Assembly: GCA_009599575.1 (NCBI GenBank)
Contig: VWND01000073.1
Location: 1,302,001-1,366,000, forward strand
DNA from: Blumeriella jaapii
Taxonomy: Eukaryota > Ascomycota > Leotiomycetes > Helotiales > Drepanopezizaceae
DNA length: 64,000 nucleotides
Reading direction: 5' to 3'
Of the stretch, positions 21,562-30,690 are shown piece after piece (the first letter of the stretch is position 1; the number at the start of each line of letters is the position of its first letter). A program made the position numbers and the translations under genes. A model generated the notes under the pieces. The model was given only the letters and a program-made list of their open reading frames with translations. It searched no databases and was not told the DNA's origin.

Positions 21562-22398
21562 TCAAAAGTTCGACGAGGCGTTCACGTTCCCCTGCCGCGT
21601 GGCCGGATTGTGATAGTTTTCCAGCGTGCTTTGGAAGGGGCTGGTCACGCCGCCGGCTCCCGGGGCGGCGACGCTGCCCGTCTTCTCGTGTGCCGAGGTT
21701 CCGTGGAAGTTCACCAGGGAGTCGCCCTCGCCATTGCGCTTTTTGCGACCCCAGATTCGGTAGGCGACAAGGCCGAGTCCGGCGAGGAGGATGGCGCCGC
21801 CGACACCAACCACGACCCCGATGATCGTATTGCGGGTCTTCTTGCTCATGCCAGAGGATGAGCCTCCGGATCCACCATTGTTGAGATCGGCCGTGGCCAG
21901 GGGGAGGGCCGAGGTGACGGTTGACGAGGAGAGCGAGCTGACGACGTTACCCGAAACCGTGGCGATGATGGTGTGGACCACCACGGCCGTGGTGAGGGTC
22001 GGCGTCGCTGTCGTTCTCGGGCTGCTCTCCTTGCTCTCGGTCGAGCTCGCTGACGTCCTCGGCGTGGAGCTCGGCGGGCTGGTGGGTGGGTTGGGTGTCG
22101 ACGAGGGCGTGGTTGAAGGGGCCGGAGTGGGCGGAGCGCTGGACGAGGTCGAGGAAGAAGTGGTAGGCGTGGTGGCGGCTGGACCGGACAACGGCGCCGA
22201 CGGCACCGTGGATGGAAGCACGCCCGCAGGCTCCGAACTCGGCGATGTGCTGGCCGGGCTGGATACGGCGGCTTGTCGCTCCACAATGCCGGCCTCGACA
22301 CCGCGCGCGTAGAGGTTGGCATCGAACCAGGACGCTTGGACGAGGGCGAGGACGACGACGAGGAGCGAGAGGAGCCGCAGATGTGGCCGTGACAACAT
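21562..22398 (-). CDS. Mid2/WSC-like cell-wall stress sensor
   Basis: This is a 278-aa single-exon type I membrane protein. A signal peptide (about residues 1-22, LLSLLVVVLALVQA) is followed by a short conserved-looking ectodomain start (SWFDANLYARGVEAGIVERQA), then about 120 Ser/Thr/Pro-rich residues likely to be O-mannosylated. One transmembrane helix (about 188-212, IIGVVVGVGGAILLAGLGLVAYRIW) is preceded by SKKTRN. The cytoplasmic tail is about 60 residues (GRKKRNGEGD, NYHNPATRQGNVNASSNF). This architecture is that of Mid2/Wsc-type sensors feeding the cell-wall-integrity pathway. No cysteine-rich WSC domain is present, so Mid2-like is the better label. Function is by architecture, not by a unique motif. 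Confidence 0.8.
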   Translation of the reverse strand: MLSRPHLRLLSLLVVVLALVQASWFDANLYARGVEAGIVERQAAVSSPASTSPSSEPAGVLPSTVPSAPLSGPAATTPTTSSSTSSSAPPTPAPSTTPSSTPNPPTSPPSSTPRTSASSTESKESSPRTTATPTLTTAVVVHTIIATVSGNVVSSLSSSTVTSALPLATADLNNGGSGGSSSGMSKKTRNTIIGVVVGVGGAILLAGLGLVAYRIWGRKKRNGEGDSLVNFHGTSAHEKTGSVAAPGAGGVTSPFQSTLENYHNPATRQGNVNASSNF

Positions 22399-22506
22399 GG
22401 TGAAGGTGTTGGTGGGGGAAAACAGACGAGCACCCGGTCGCAGCAGCCGCAGGCAGTTGAGAAGTCGAAAGGCCCTCCGACCTCACTGTGGACGTGGCGA
22501 TGTGAG

Positions 22507-22722
22507 GTTGTGTTTTTCCTTTCTTTCTTTCGTTCGTGTTTTCGTGTTTTCGTGTGCTCGTGTTTTCGTGCTTGCGTTCTTCTCTTCTTTCGATCTTCTC
22601 TTCTTGCGTTCTTCTGTTCTTGCGTTCTTCTCTTCTTGCGTTCTTCTCTTCTTGCGTTCTTCCTGTCTTTCTTCCTTTCTTTCTTCCTTTCTTCCTTTCT
22701 TTCTTTCTTCCTTCCTTCCTGC
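22507..22722 (+). repeat. TTCTTGCG / CTTT polypyrimidine tract
   Basis: About 215 bp of nearly pure pyrimidine built from TTCTTGCGTTC and CTTTCTTC units, lying 110-325 bp upstream of the wall-sensor start and therefore purine-rich on that gene's sense strand. Confidence 0.9.
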
Positions 22723-23128
22723 GTACTCGATCGACCGAGGTGGCAACGGGTCGGTCGGAGCAGGCAGGCAATGCGGCGTTCAAGTCGAATTCGAAGTCCA
22801 AATCAAGATCGAGGTCTGAAGGAGAAAGGGGGGACGGGGGAGAGAGAAGATGGGAGGTGAAACGTCGAAACCAACCCGAGGTGTGGTATGAGCGACGTCG
22901 AAAATAGCCGTGACGGGGTCCTGTCGTCCTATGTACAGTACAGGACAGTACAGTACAGTAATTAACCTTCTGACAGATACAGTAGAACTTAAGCACAAAT
23001 GAGCCACCCGCGGCTGAGGCTGAGGCTGGGGCTGTGGCTGCGGCGGGGCCTGACTCCGACTTCCCGACTTCCAATCACATCACTTACCTCAGCCCCTACT
23101 TACATAAGCACACGTGATGACAAGCTGG

Positions 23129-23136
23129 TCACGTGA
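23129..23136. promoter_or_regulatory. Candidate CACGTG (Cbf1/bHLH) element
   Basis: A perfect palindromic TCACGTGA lies here, and a second CACGTGA at 23111-23117. Yeast Cbf1 binds such sites at sulfur genes including MET16. The distance to the PAPS reductase start is about 720 bp, so assignment is tentative. Confidence 0.35.
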
Positions 23137-23209
23137 GAAGAGACCGACAACAGCTTTCCTTCGAATCTCCGAGGCCCTGACCCCCCCCCCCCCCCCCTGA
23201 TCACGACGG

Positions 23210-23219
23210 ATGGCACCAT
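23210..23219. promoter_or_regulatory. Candidate CYS3/MetR site, distal
   Basis: ATGGCACCAT fits the ATGRYRYCAT consensus of the fungal sulfur regulators CYS3/MetR exactly. It lies about 640 bp upstream of PAPS reductase. Confidence 0.5.
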
Positions 23220-23700
23220 CAACTAAGGCTGCCTCGGTCGCCCGCTTATGTACAGGACAGTCCCGCACTAGGCTCGTCTACGGAGTATCTATAGTTCCGC
23301 CAGTCCCGAACCGCTCTAGCGCGGATGGTGTGATCCAACTTGGAAAGGGCCAACATCATCATCGATGGCCACATTGCTCGTCGCAGGCGGCCCGGCTGAG
23401 GAACCATCATGGGGATTGGTAACAAAGGAAGGAGGGAGGGAGGGAAGGAAGGACGGACGGACGGACGCAAGAAATGTGCTTGGTAATCAAGTCTCCTCGG
23501 TCTTTCTTCTTCAACCTCTTCCTCTTCCTCTTCCTCTTCTCCCCTTCTTCTCTTCTTCTCTTCTACATCGAATCCTCGTGTTATCGTTGTTTCTGGGTAC
23601 GACTGACTCGACTCAACTCGATTCCACTCAACTCCCTACCTGAGTCAACTGCTCGTGCTCTCCTCTTCTTTGCCCATCGATTGCACCATCCGAAGAGCCG

Positions 23701-23710
23701 ATGGCACCAT
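23701..23710. promoter_or_regulatory. Candidate CYS3/MetR site, proximal
   Basis: This is a second exact copy of ATGGCACCAT, 146 bp upstream of the PAPS reductase ATG at 23856. A repeated match in the promoter of a sulfate-assimilation gene makes chance less likely. Confidence 0.6.
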
Positions 23711-23855
23711 CTGTCCCGTCAACCTCTCCTCTCGTATAACTCTCCTTCCCGCCCACATCTTCAGCCCTCTATCTGCTCTACCGGAAATTGCACGTCGTCC
23801 CCGTTTCCACCGTCACCGTCAACGTCACCGAGCATATCCGAGGTCACGCTTCACC

Positions 23856-24842
23856 ATGGGAGTCCCGCGGGAATCGACGAGTTCGAACAAGTCGAACCGG
23901 TCCATGACTTTGAACCACTCGTCTCACAACTCCCACTCCTCCCTCGACTCCAACCTCGAGTCGGGCTATGCGTCGGGTGCCTCTTCCACCGGCGCCCTTC
24001 CCTCCATCATCCTCACCCAACAACACCTCAAGTTCCTCAACCACAACCTGAACAACCTCGCGCCCATGGACATCCTTCGCTGGGCCAAGATCACCTTTCC
24101 CAACCTCTACCAAACCACGGCCTTCGGCGTCTCGGGCCTCGTCACCCTCGACATGCTGTCGAAACTCCAAGCCGAGACCCCGGACGCGCCCGCCATCGAC
24201 GCCATCTTCCTCGACACCCTCTATCACTTTCCCGAGACGCTCGACCTCGTGGAAAAGACCAAGGCCCGCTACCCGAACGTGCACCTGCACGTCTACAAGC
24301 CCGAGGGCCTGAACACGATGGCCGCTTTTGAGGCCCGCCACGGCCCGGAGCTGTGGAAGACGGCGCCCGACCTCTACGACTGGGTGGCCAAGGTCGAACC
24401 CGCCCAGCGCGCCTACGCCGACCTCGCCGTCGCCGCCGTACTCACGGGTCGTCGACGCTCGCAGGGCGCCAAGCGCGAGTCCCTGGACATCGTCGAGATC
24501 GATGACGCCGGCCTGATCAAGATTAACCCACTGGCGGCCTGGAGCTTCCGCCAGGTCGACGAGTACATCCGGGCCCACGACGTGCCCTACAATGTGCTCC
24601 TCGACCGCGGTTACAAGAGCGTGGGCGACTGGCACTCGACCGAGCCCGTGAAGGAGGGCGAGGACGAGCGCGCGGGCCGCTGGAAGGGCCAGGCCAAGAC
24701 GGAGTGCGGCATCCACAACCAGCGCTCCAAGTACGCCCAGTTTCTGTTCGAGGCCGAGCAGCAGAAGCGGCAGCAGGAGGAGTTGGCCGCCAAGTTGGGG
24801 CATGTCGAGATGACGCGCGTGGCCGAGGAGGTGGCCGTATGA
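23856..24842 (+). CDS. MET16: Phosphoadenosine phosphosulfate (PAPS) reductase
   Basis: This enzyme reduces PAPS to sulfite with thioredoxin in sulfate assimilation. The frame is open further upstream, but the ATG at 23856 (caccATGGG) gives a 328-aa protein of normal length, so I use it. After a Ser/Asn-rich leader the order is TQQHLKFLNHNLNNLAPMDILRWA, YQTTAFGVSGLVTLDML (PAPS-binding Ser/Gly loop), DAIFLDTLYHFPETL, LTGRRRSQGAKR, INPLAAWS and VPYNVLLDRGYKSVGDWHST. The catalytic cysteine is in KTECGIH near the C-terminus. Only this one catalytic Cys is expected in the fungal/proteobacterial PAPS class. No intron is seen. Two CYS3/MetR-type sites lie upstream. Confidence 0.95.
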   Translation: MGVPRESTSSNKSNRSMTLNHSSHNSHSSLDSNLESGYASGASSTGALPSIILTQQHLKFLNHNLNNLAPMDILRWAKITFPNLYQTTAFGVSGLVTLDMLSKLQAETPDAPAIDAIFLDTLYHFPETLDLVEKTKARYPNVHLHVYKPEGLNTMAAFEARHGPELWKTAPDLYDWVAKVEPAQRAYADLAVAAVLTGRRRSQGAKRESLDIVEIDDAGLIKINPLAAWSFRQVDEYIRAHDVPYNVLLDRGYKSVGDWHSTEPVKEGEDERAGRWKGQAKTECGIHNQRSKYAQFLFEAEQQKRQQEELAAKLGHVEMTRVAEEVAV

Positions 24843-26102
24843 TAGTCGTCGAGCATGGTGGGTGGCTAATGGCGGTTGACGATGTGATGACGGGCTGAAC
24901 GCGGGTGGGCTGGGTTGCATTCATGGCGTTGGTTCGCGGAGCATACATAACGGCGTTTGAAGGTGTTTCAAAGATACCTGGATACATTATCATATTTTAT
25001 GCTGCAAAGCCTTGCCGACCGACGCATTGAAGTCGGACTTGGCGTAGACAAACAATTAAATGAATATAGAAGTAGCCAAAACTAGTATTCGATTTTCCTC
25101 GTTTCGAAGTTTGTTATGGAATGTCAGAATGTTATCCAGGAGGTCGGTATTGATGTCTCGGATCGGACAGATTGAAATGTGATTTTGACGTCTAAATAAG
25201 CGAGGTCGAGCCTGAGCCCGAGCCCGCGCACAGGGGAAGGGAGTAAACCATGTGCGTCCATCTCGATCTGCACCTACCAGATCTGAAAACACAAAGAGAA
25301 AAAGAAGAAGAAAAAGAAGTCAACAGATTCAGGTTCTCACGTCTCGATAAAGCCTGTAAAACACTTCCCCCTCTGTGACAGAAGAAGCAGTCAGTTGCAC
25401 ACTCCGAGTTATTAAAAATGTCCACGTACTAAATATAAGATCTTCTAGCGAAAACAAAATCATCAAACTGTTTTCCTGGAACTAGACTTTCAGGGTTAGG
25501 GGGGGGGGGGGGGGTTGAGAATCTACAGATGTGTAAGGTACTTTAACTAGGGTCGCTCAGGTCACATAACACGAACGGAGCTAGGACTTCGGTTCTGTAA
25601 CGAGAAAATATCACTTAGAACCCACAAGTACAGGAGGTAGAGAGGTTTCTAGGGGCAAGGAGCCTTACATACAGTGAAGAGGTGCCCGCAGTTGATGAGG
25701 AGACCCACCCAGGAGACTAAGCGAGGCCATGTTTATGATGCACGCGCATGAGGGATGGATGACCAGGTGATATAAATACGCGAACAGGAAAGACCAAACC
25801 GTCACAGTCATAAATAAGCCCGAGACGAAGTACTGTACGTCGCTATTTTCGAAACACACAGCCGATTCAAATAACTTGCTCCTGTTAGAAGGAAAGTACG
25901 AGAAAATTATGGAGTCATAAACCGAGTACAAATACGACGGAGCTTTTCCGTCAAAGGAGCGAGAGTATCGAGATCAGAACCAATCCAGCACAGTACTTCC
26001 GTGGCTTCGCTTTTTCACAGCGTATCAATCTCTAAAATCGATTTATTCAAAGCCTTTTCCAAGCGACAGTAGCTATTGCTCGTTAAAGCATTTAAAAACA
26101 AA
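24843..26102. other. AT-richer intergenic region
   Basis: 1.26 kb with no gene-like signal. It includes a 16-G run at 25499-25514. Base composition is clearly lower in GC than in the PAPS reductase gene to the left. Confidence 0.5.
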
Positions 26103-26426
26103 ATGCAATTCCAATATCTCAGCCCGAGCTTCGCCCTTATCCTCGCTAGCGCCAGCCTCGCTCTCGCCACCAATTCCTCAACACCACAAGCCGACGCAGG
26201 CTGCACTATCGCCACCGCCGATATAACCGGCAGCAAAGATAGATCTGTTTGCATGGATGGCGATTCCGGGAATTTCTGCGACCGCAACAACAACATTTGC
26301 GTCGGTCCTCAAGCGAACAAGAAACAACGCTACAACGATGCGATCAATGTGGCGAATCAGTTCGCATGTCAAACTAAAGACTTATATGATTATTGTATAC
26401 AAACGGTGCAATGTTGCGATCACTAG
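26103..26426 (+). CDS. Small secreted cysteine-rich protein
   Basis: This is a 107-aa single-exon frame starting at ATG 26103. A clear signal peptide (about residues 1-22, FALILASASLALA) is followed by a mature part of about 85 residues with eight cysteines (GC, VC, FC, IC, AC, YC, and CC in QCCDH). An even cysteine number fits four disulphides. The pattern ends with a C-x6-C-x5-CC cluster. I recognise no family. It sits alone in a 2.6-kb gene-poor stretch between PAPS reductase and PDX1, and its codon use is less GC-biased than its neighbours. It could be an effector-like or antimicrobial secreted protein; that is an inference from architecture only. Confidence 0.7.
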   Translation: MQFQYLSPSFALILASASLALATNSSTPQADAGCTIATADITGSKDRSVCMDGDSGNFCDRNNNICVGPQANKKQRYNDAINVANQFACQTKDLYDYCIQTVQCCDH

Positions 26427-27494
26427 ACTTGATCCTGGCTGGCGAGGAACAACAAAGGGAGGGAAGGAGGAGGTATAGCTATGGCAGAAGAGATGTTACT
26501 GTAGGTGAGACAGGATGGCTTTGGGAAGACAGCAAGTATACATAGTTTTAGCAGCCTCCGCAAGTTAGCCACGAAATAAACAAGCGTCGAATGTCGCTTC
26601 GGAATCCAACGGTAAAAAGGGAGAAAAGCGTATGCACGAAAGAAATTAAATCAGTTGATGGTCATGGAATTGGTTAGTATGAAATCTTGTCCGTGCTTTG
26701 GAATCTCGCCCAAGGAAAGCGCACGATGTTGCGTTTGTAATACGTACATGCGTACATAAGCACGTTGCAATTTTCTTCTCTATGGACGCGAAAAAGTCGA
26801 AAGAGATAAAAGGTCCGTTGTTTTCCCAATTTCGATTTACCTGTGTCTATCGGAACACGAAGAAGCTAAGGTTAATCAACGGGGGATTAAGAGATCGCAT
26901 GCTACAAGAGAAGCAATCGTTGTACAGTTTGATCACCTACATACTGTAGTACGGTACCAGGATACTAGTCGTAATGTTTGCATTCAAGCGAGGAAAAGCC
27001 ACAGATAGCCGAGCTGAAAGGGCCATACAGTACTGTAAGGGCCAAAACGTAATATTGCTTAAGCTTCGACTAACAGATCAATAGAAATCCCTGGTCTGTT
27101 CTCTTTTCTTTTCCAACAGCGGAACGCGATTAGCTAAACGTTGGTCTGTCGTCGATTTTGGTGAACCTCGAGTGGTTCTGGCGGATGTGAAAATGGCTAA
27201 TGCGTAATTGAGAGGGTGGGAGGAGTATGAAGGAGATTTTTTGCCTATCTATCGACATTCTATTTCTTTTTTTTTTCCAACTGCTATAATCATAAATCGA
27301 TAGGGGACGCGATCTGAGGGCTGGAAGAGCATCTGAAGCGAGATGAGATGTTTCAACACGAAATATACATTGAGAGGATGTGAATCGACTGGAGACGTTG
27401 AGTCTCCTTGCACAAACTCCTGTTGAACTTCGCCAAATGACAACAGTCTATTCTGAATCTTTGCAAATCTCGCCTTCCGTCCGAATGCCGATAT
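26427..27494. other. AT-richer intergenic region
   Basis: About 1.07 kb between the secreted-protein stop and the PDX1 stop. One TACTGTA-type motif occurs near 26940 and another at 27026. No gene is seen. Confidence 0.5.
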
Positions 27495-28578
27495 CTACCA
27501 ACCTCTGCCTTGCATCTTGTCCTTGGCGTCCATCGTCCCACAGTTCAAACCGACCATGGCCTCGCCCAAGTCCTCACTGACCTCTGCCAGCACCTTGGGG
27601 TTGTTGTAATGCGTGACAGCCTGTACAATAGCCTTTGCTCTCTTTGCCGCATCCCCGGACTTGAAGATACCGCTTCCCACAAAAACACCATCACAGCCCA
27701 ACTGCATCATCAGCGCCGCATCAGCCGGCGTCGCGATCCCTCCCGCCGCAAAGTTGACTACCGGTAACCGGCCCAACTTAGCCGTCTCCTTCAGCAGCTC
27801 GAACGGCGCCTGGATCTCCTTCGCTAGTATCCGCAGCTCGGCATCCGACATGGCGGCCGCGCGCGCAATCTCAGCACTAACGGTGCGCATGTGCCGAACG
27901 GCCTCGATGACGTCGCCGGTTCCAGCTTCGCCTTTTGTGCGGATCATGGCGGCGCCTTCGGAGATGCGGCGGAGGGCTTCGCCCAGATTGCGGCAGCCGC
28001 AGACGAAGGGGACGCTGTAGGGGTGCTTCTCGACGTGGTGGGCGTGGTCGGCGGGGGTGAGGACTTCGGACTCGTCGATGTAGTCTACGCCGATGGCCTC
28101 GAGAATCTAGCAGATGCACCATCAGCATTGGATCTACCTGCACCGGAACCAATGGAGGGAAGGCGGAGAATGGATGTATAGAAGCAGGGACAACATACCT
28201 GGCATTCGACAAAGTGACCGATTCTCGCCTTGGCCATTACCGGAATGGTGACCGTCGCCATGATCTCCTTGATCATCTTCGGGTCCGACATGCGTGCCAC
28301 GCCACCCTGGGCTCTGATATCGGCGGGTACACGCTCCAGTGCCATGACTGCTACTGCTCCGGCCTCCTCTGCTATTCTCGCCTGGTGGCGGGGTCAGCCC
28401 GCTGCGCTGTCTTCATCGCCCCTCGCAAGGCTACAGGACTCACTTGTTCGGCGTTGACGACGTCCATGATCACTCCGCCCTTTAACATGCGCGCCAGACC
28501 CGTCTTGACGGTGAAGTTGCCCTCTCCTCTCTTCGAGCCATCGCCGTTGGTGGTTGTGGTGGGGAGTTCGGTCGCCAT
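27495..28578 (-). CDS. PDX1: Pyridoxal 5'-phosphate synthase, PdxS/SNZ subunit
   Basis: This is the synthase subunit of the vitamin B6 complex (works with the PDX2/SNO glutaminase). Exons on the minus strand are 28578-28444, 28381-28199 and 28106-27495. All junctions are in phase and give 309 aa. The order [49 protein letters not shown] (first active-site Lys), [41 protein letters not shown] (second Lys), [21 protein letters not shown] and [12 protein letters not shown] is that of PdxS throughout. The start at 28578 ([10 protein letters not shown]) gives normal length; an upstream in-frame ATG is possible. Introns are 62 and 92 nt. Confidence 0.96.
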
Positions 28579-28985
28579 CCTGCTGCCCGTGTGATCGTTG
28601 ATCATTTGCTGATGTGCAGAACTGAGGGTTGGTCGACAGAGTAAGAGAGTGGAAGCAACGGAGTATGAAGAGCGAATCGAATTGGATCTTGGTATGGGGA
28701 AACGATGTTGTTGCTGGGGAGTGCCGTTGACCAAGAAAAAGTCGAGGCGATGAGGGGTGACTCTTCGGCTGACTCTACAAAAGTAAAAAAACGCTCTAAG
28801 ACATGGTAGCGGGAAAAAAAAGCGGGCATCTTCGTGCGACTGCGGCCTCACGTGACGAGCGTGGAGGGGTAACAAGTTCAGTCACCTTCAATCCACTTGT
28901 TGATGCGAGCACAATGTCTCCCCACAGTCGAGATGTCAACGTCGATTGAACAAACCAAGCAGAAGTAGTCTTTCTCACAAGTTCC

Positions 28986-29086
28986 CCTTCTCAATGCTCT
29001 TCTCAATCCCCTTCTCAATCCCTTCTCAATCCCCTTCTCAATCCCCTTCTCAATCCCCTTCTCAATCCCCTTCTCAATCCCCTTCT
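28986..29086 (+). repeat. 13-bp minisatellite CTTCTCAATCCCC
   Basis: About eight head-to-tail copies, with one copy lacking a C. It lies about 410 bp upstream of PDX1. Confidence 0.92.
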
Positions 29087-30327
29087 ATCGAGCCAAGCCA
29101 GCTTTGACTTCAACGCCCGATTACATGATCTAGTTCCACAACACGTTGTCGGTGCAGCTCTCATCACAATCCTCAAATTGCAGTTCGAAATGCAGTTAAG
29201 TGTACAGAGTCCTGGAAGTTTTCCAGGAAACGCCTAGCCCATCCGGCCATCCGGGACCCTGTTTATCCTCATCTGAATTCCTCCCCTTTTCTTATATCTG
29301 TTGATATGAAGCGTGCCTGTCTCCTCTGGCCCTGTTTGCGTTTCCAAGCTCTTCTAGAGTCCAGCTACTCTGTGTTGTGTGGTCTGCCGTTGGTGGGCGG
29401 AGGCTCTATGTTCCATCCTCCAACTGCTCAAGGAACCGAGATGCTGGCATGCTTCAGAAGCAAGACTGCTGTCGACAGGGCCATGTACGGATACGGTACG
29501 TACCACGGATTTCGAAATCCTGATTCGCGGTCACGGTATCGTACCAAAGAACCAATGTAGCGAGTATGTGTAATCGCGTTCCAGTCCTTCTCTCGCCATC
29601 TGAGACACCGAGGTAAGCTCTCGCTCATTTGGCAACATTGGTAACAAATCCGGCTAAAATCTCCCAGACGTAGCTCTGGATCGCTTGATGCGTAGACACT
29701 CCGAAACAAGTATCAAAATCAATCACCAAGCTTTTTGGTACGATTTGACAAGTGTTGGTATCACAAATTAGTGATACAGTGAAGACTAGTCTTAATCACG
29801 GGTTGAAACCTGTATGCCTTTCTGCACATGTTAACCTTCTTGCGTTCCTCGAGTAGCCTATTTCCGCTACAGTCTTGCAGTTACAAGTCTTACATCACCA
29901 CTGAAGCGTCCGTGAGCGCTTAGGGGAGGGCAACTAGCTGTTCTGTTTCAGGATCAACTAATCCAATGAATTCTGTACCCCTTCTTCCTCCACCTGGCAC
30001 AGCACCGCCTTGGACGGAGAGAAATCCGACCCCCAAAAGATAGAAGTAGTTCGCGATATCCTAGACAGGCCCAGCGTCCAGCACTATCAATCGCAAAGGC
30101 TTCTTTCGCGTGTGAATTTAGTTGACATCAGGGCTTCGTACCTAAAGTAGGTACGCGGCGACGCCGACGGTCCATATCCCTCACTCCAGATCCAACCCTG
30201 TCGATTGGGAAGACCAAGGGAATTATTTGGGTTGTGTTGCATGTCGCGATTTGGTCTGACGTAGGACGATAGACGAGAGTCCAGTGGTGCAGGCATATTG
30301 AACCGCGAAATGATTGATTGATGCGGG

Positions 30328-30405
30328 ATACTGTACAGTACAAGACTGTACAATTCGTACAATTCGGTACACAGTACAGCACAGTACTGTACAGCACTGT
30401 ACATA
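30328..30405. repeat. TACTGTAC palindrome cluster upstream of hapX
   Basis: Four to five overlapping GTAC-centred palindromes (TACTGTACAGTAC, CAGTACTGTACAG) occur within 78 bp, ending about 285 bp before the hapX ATG. Confidence 0.85.
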
Positions 30406-30478
30406 TCATGTGACATTCTCCGATCTCGGCATCTGGCCAAGCCGACGTAGTGTCACCCTTAGCGCCGGCGCTTCAATC

Positions 30479-30487
30479 TTATCTGAT
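30479..30487 (-). promoter_or_regulatory. Candidate SreA-type GATA site of hapX
   Basis: TTATCTGAT reads ATCAGATAA on the minus strand, an exact match to the ATCWGATAA consensus of the fungal siderophore/iron GATA repressors (SreA, Urbs1, Sre). It lies about 204 bp upstream of the hapX start. SreA repression of hapX under iron sufficiency is established in Aspergillus. Confidence 0.65.
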
Positions 30488-30690
30488 CGATCTCAAGCTC
30501 CCTTCCTTCTGCTCCCTCTCTTCTTCTTGTGTGCTCACCCTTCGTACTGACTTGGCTCCGCATTACACTTCCTCGGTTTGCCGTCCAGACGGGCCAAAGA
30601 GCTTGCCGTCTTGCTTTGACGCTCGATGGAAGCCTCTCAATTATCCTCAACACATCCAGGAGGAGCGTCGTCATCTTTCCGTCGAGCGGC

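Larger units (their letters stand above)
22399..23855. other. Divergent promoter region, wall sensor / PAPS reductase
   Basis: This 1.46-kb region lies between two divergent starts. It contains the pyrimidine tract, a 17-C run (23181-23197), a TACTGTAC palindrome (22931-22962) and candidate sulfur-regulator sites listed separately. Confidence 0.6.
28579..30690. other. Intergenic region PDX1 / hapX
   Basis: 2.1 kb between divergent starts. It contains a 13-bp minisatellite near 29.0 kb and a dense TACTGTAC cluster at 30.33-30.41 kb. Short frames at 29306-29560 have no conserved features. Confidence 0.5.

Noticed and set aside
23844..24920. 358-codon frame antisense to PAPS reductase
   Set aside because: Antisense shadow in GC-rich codons, without conserved features.
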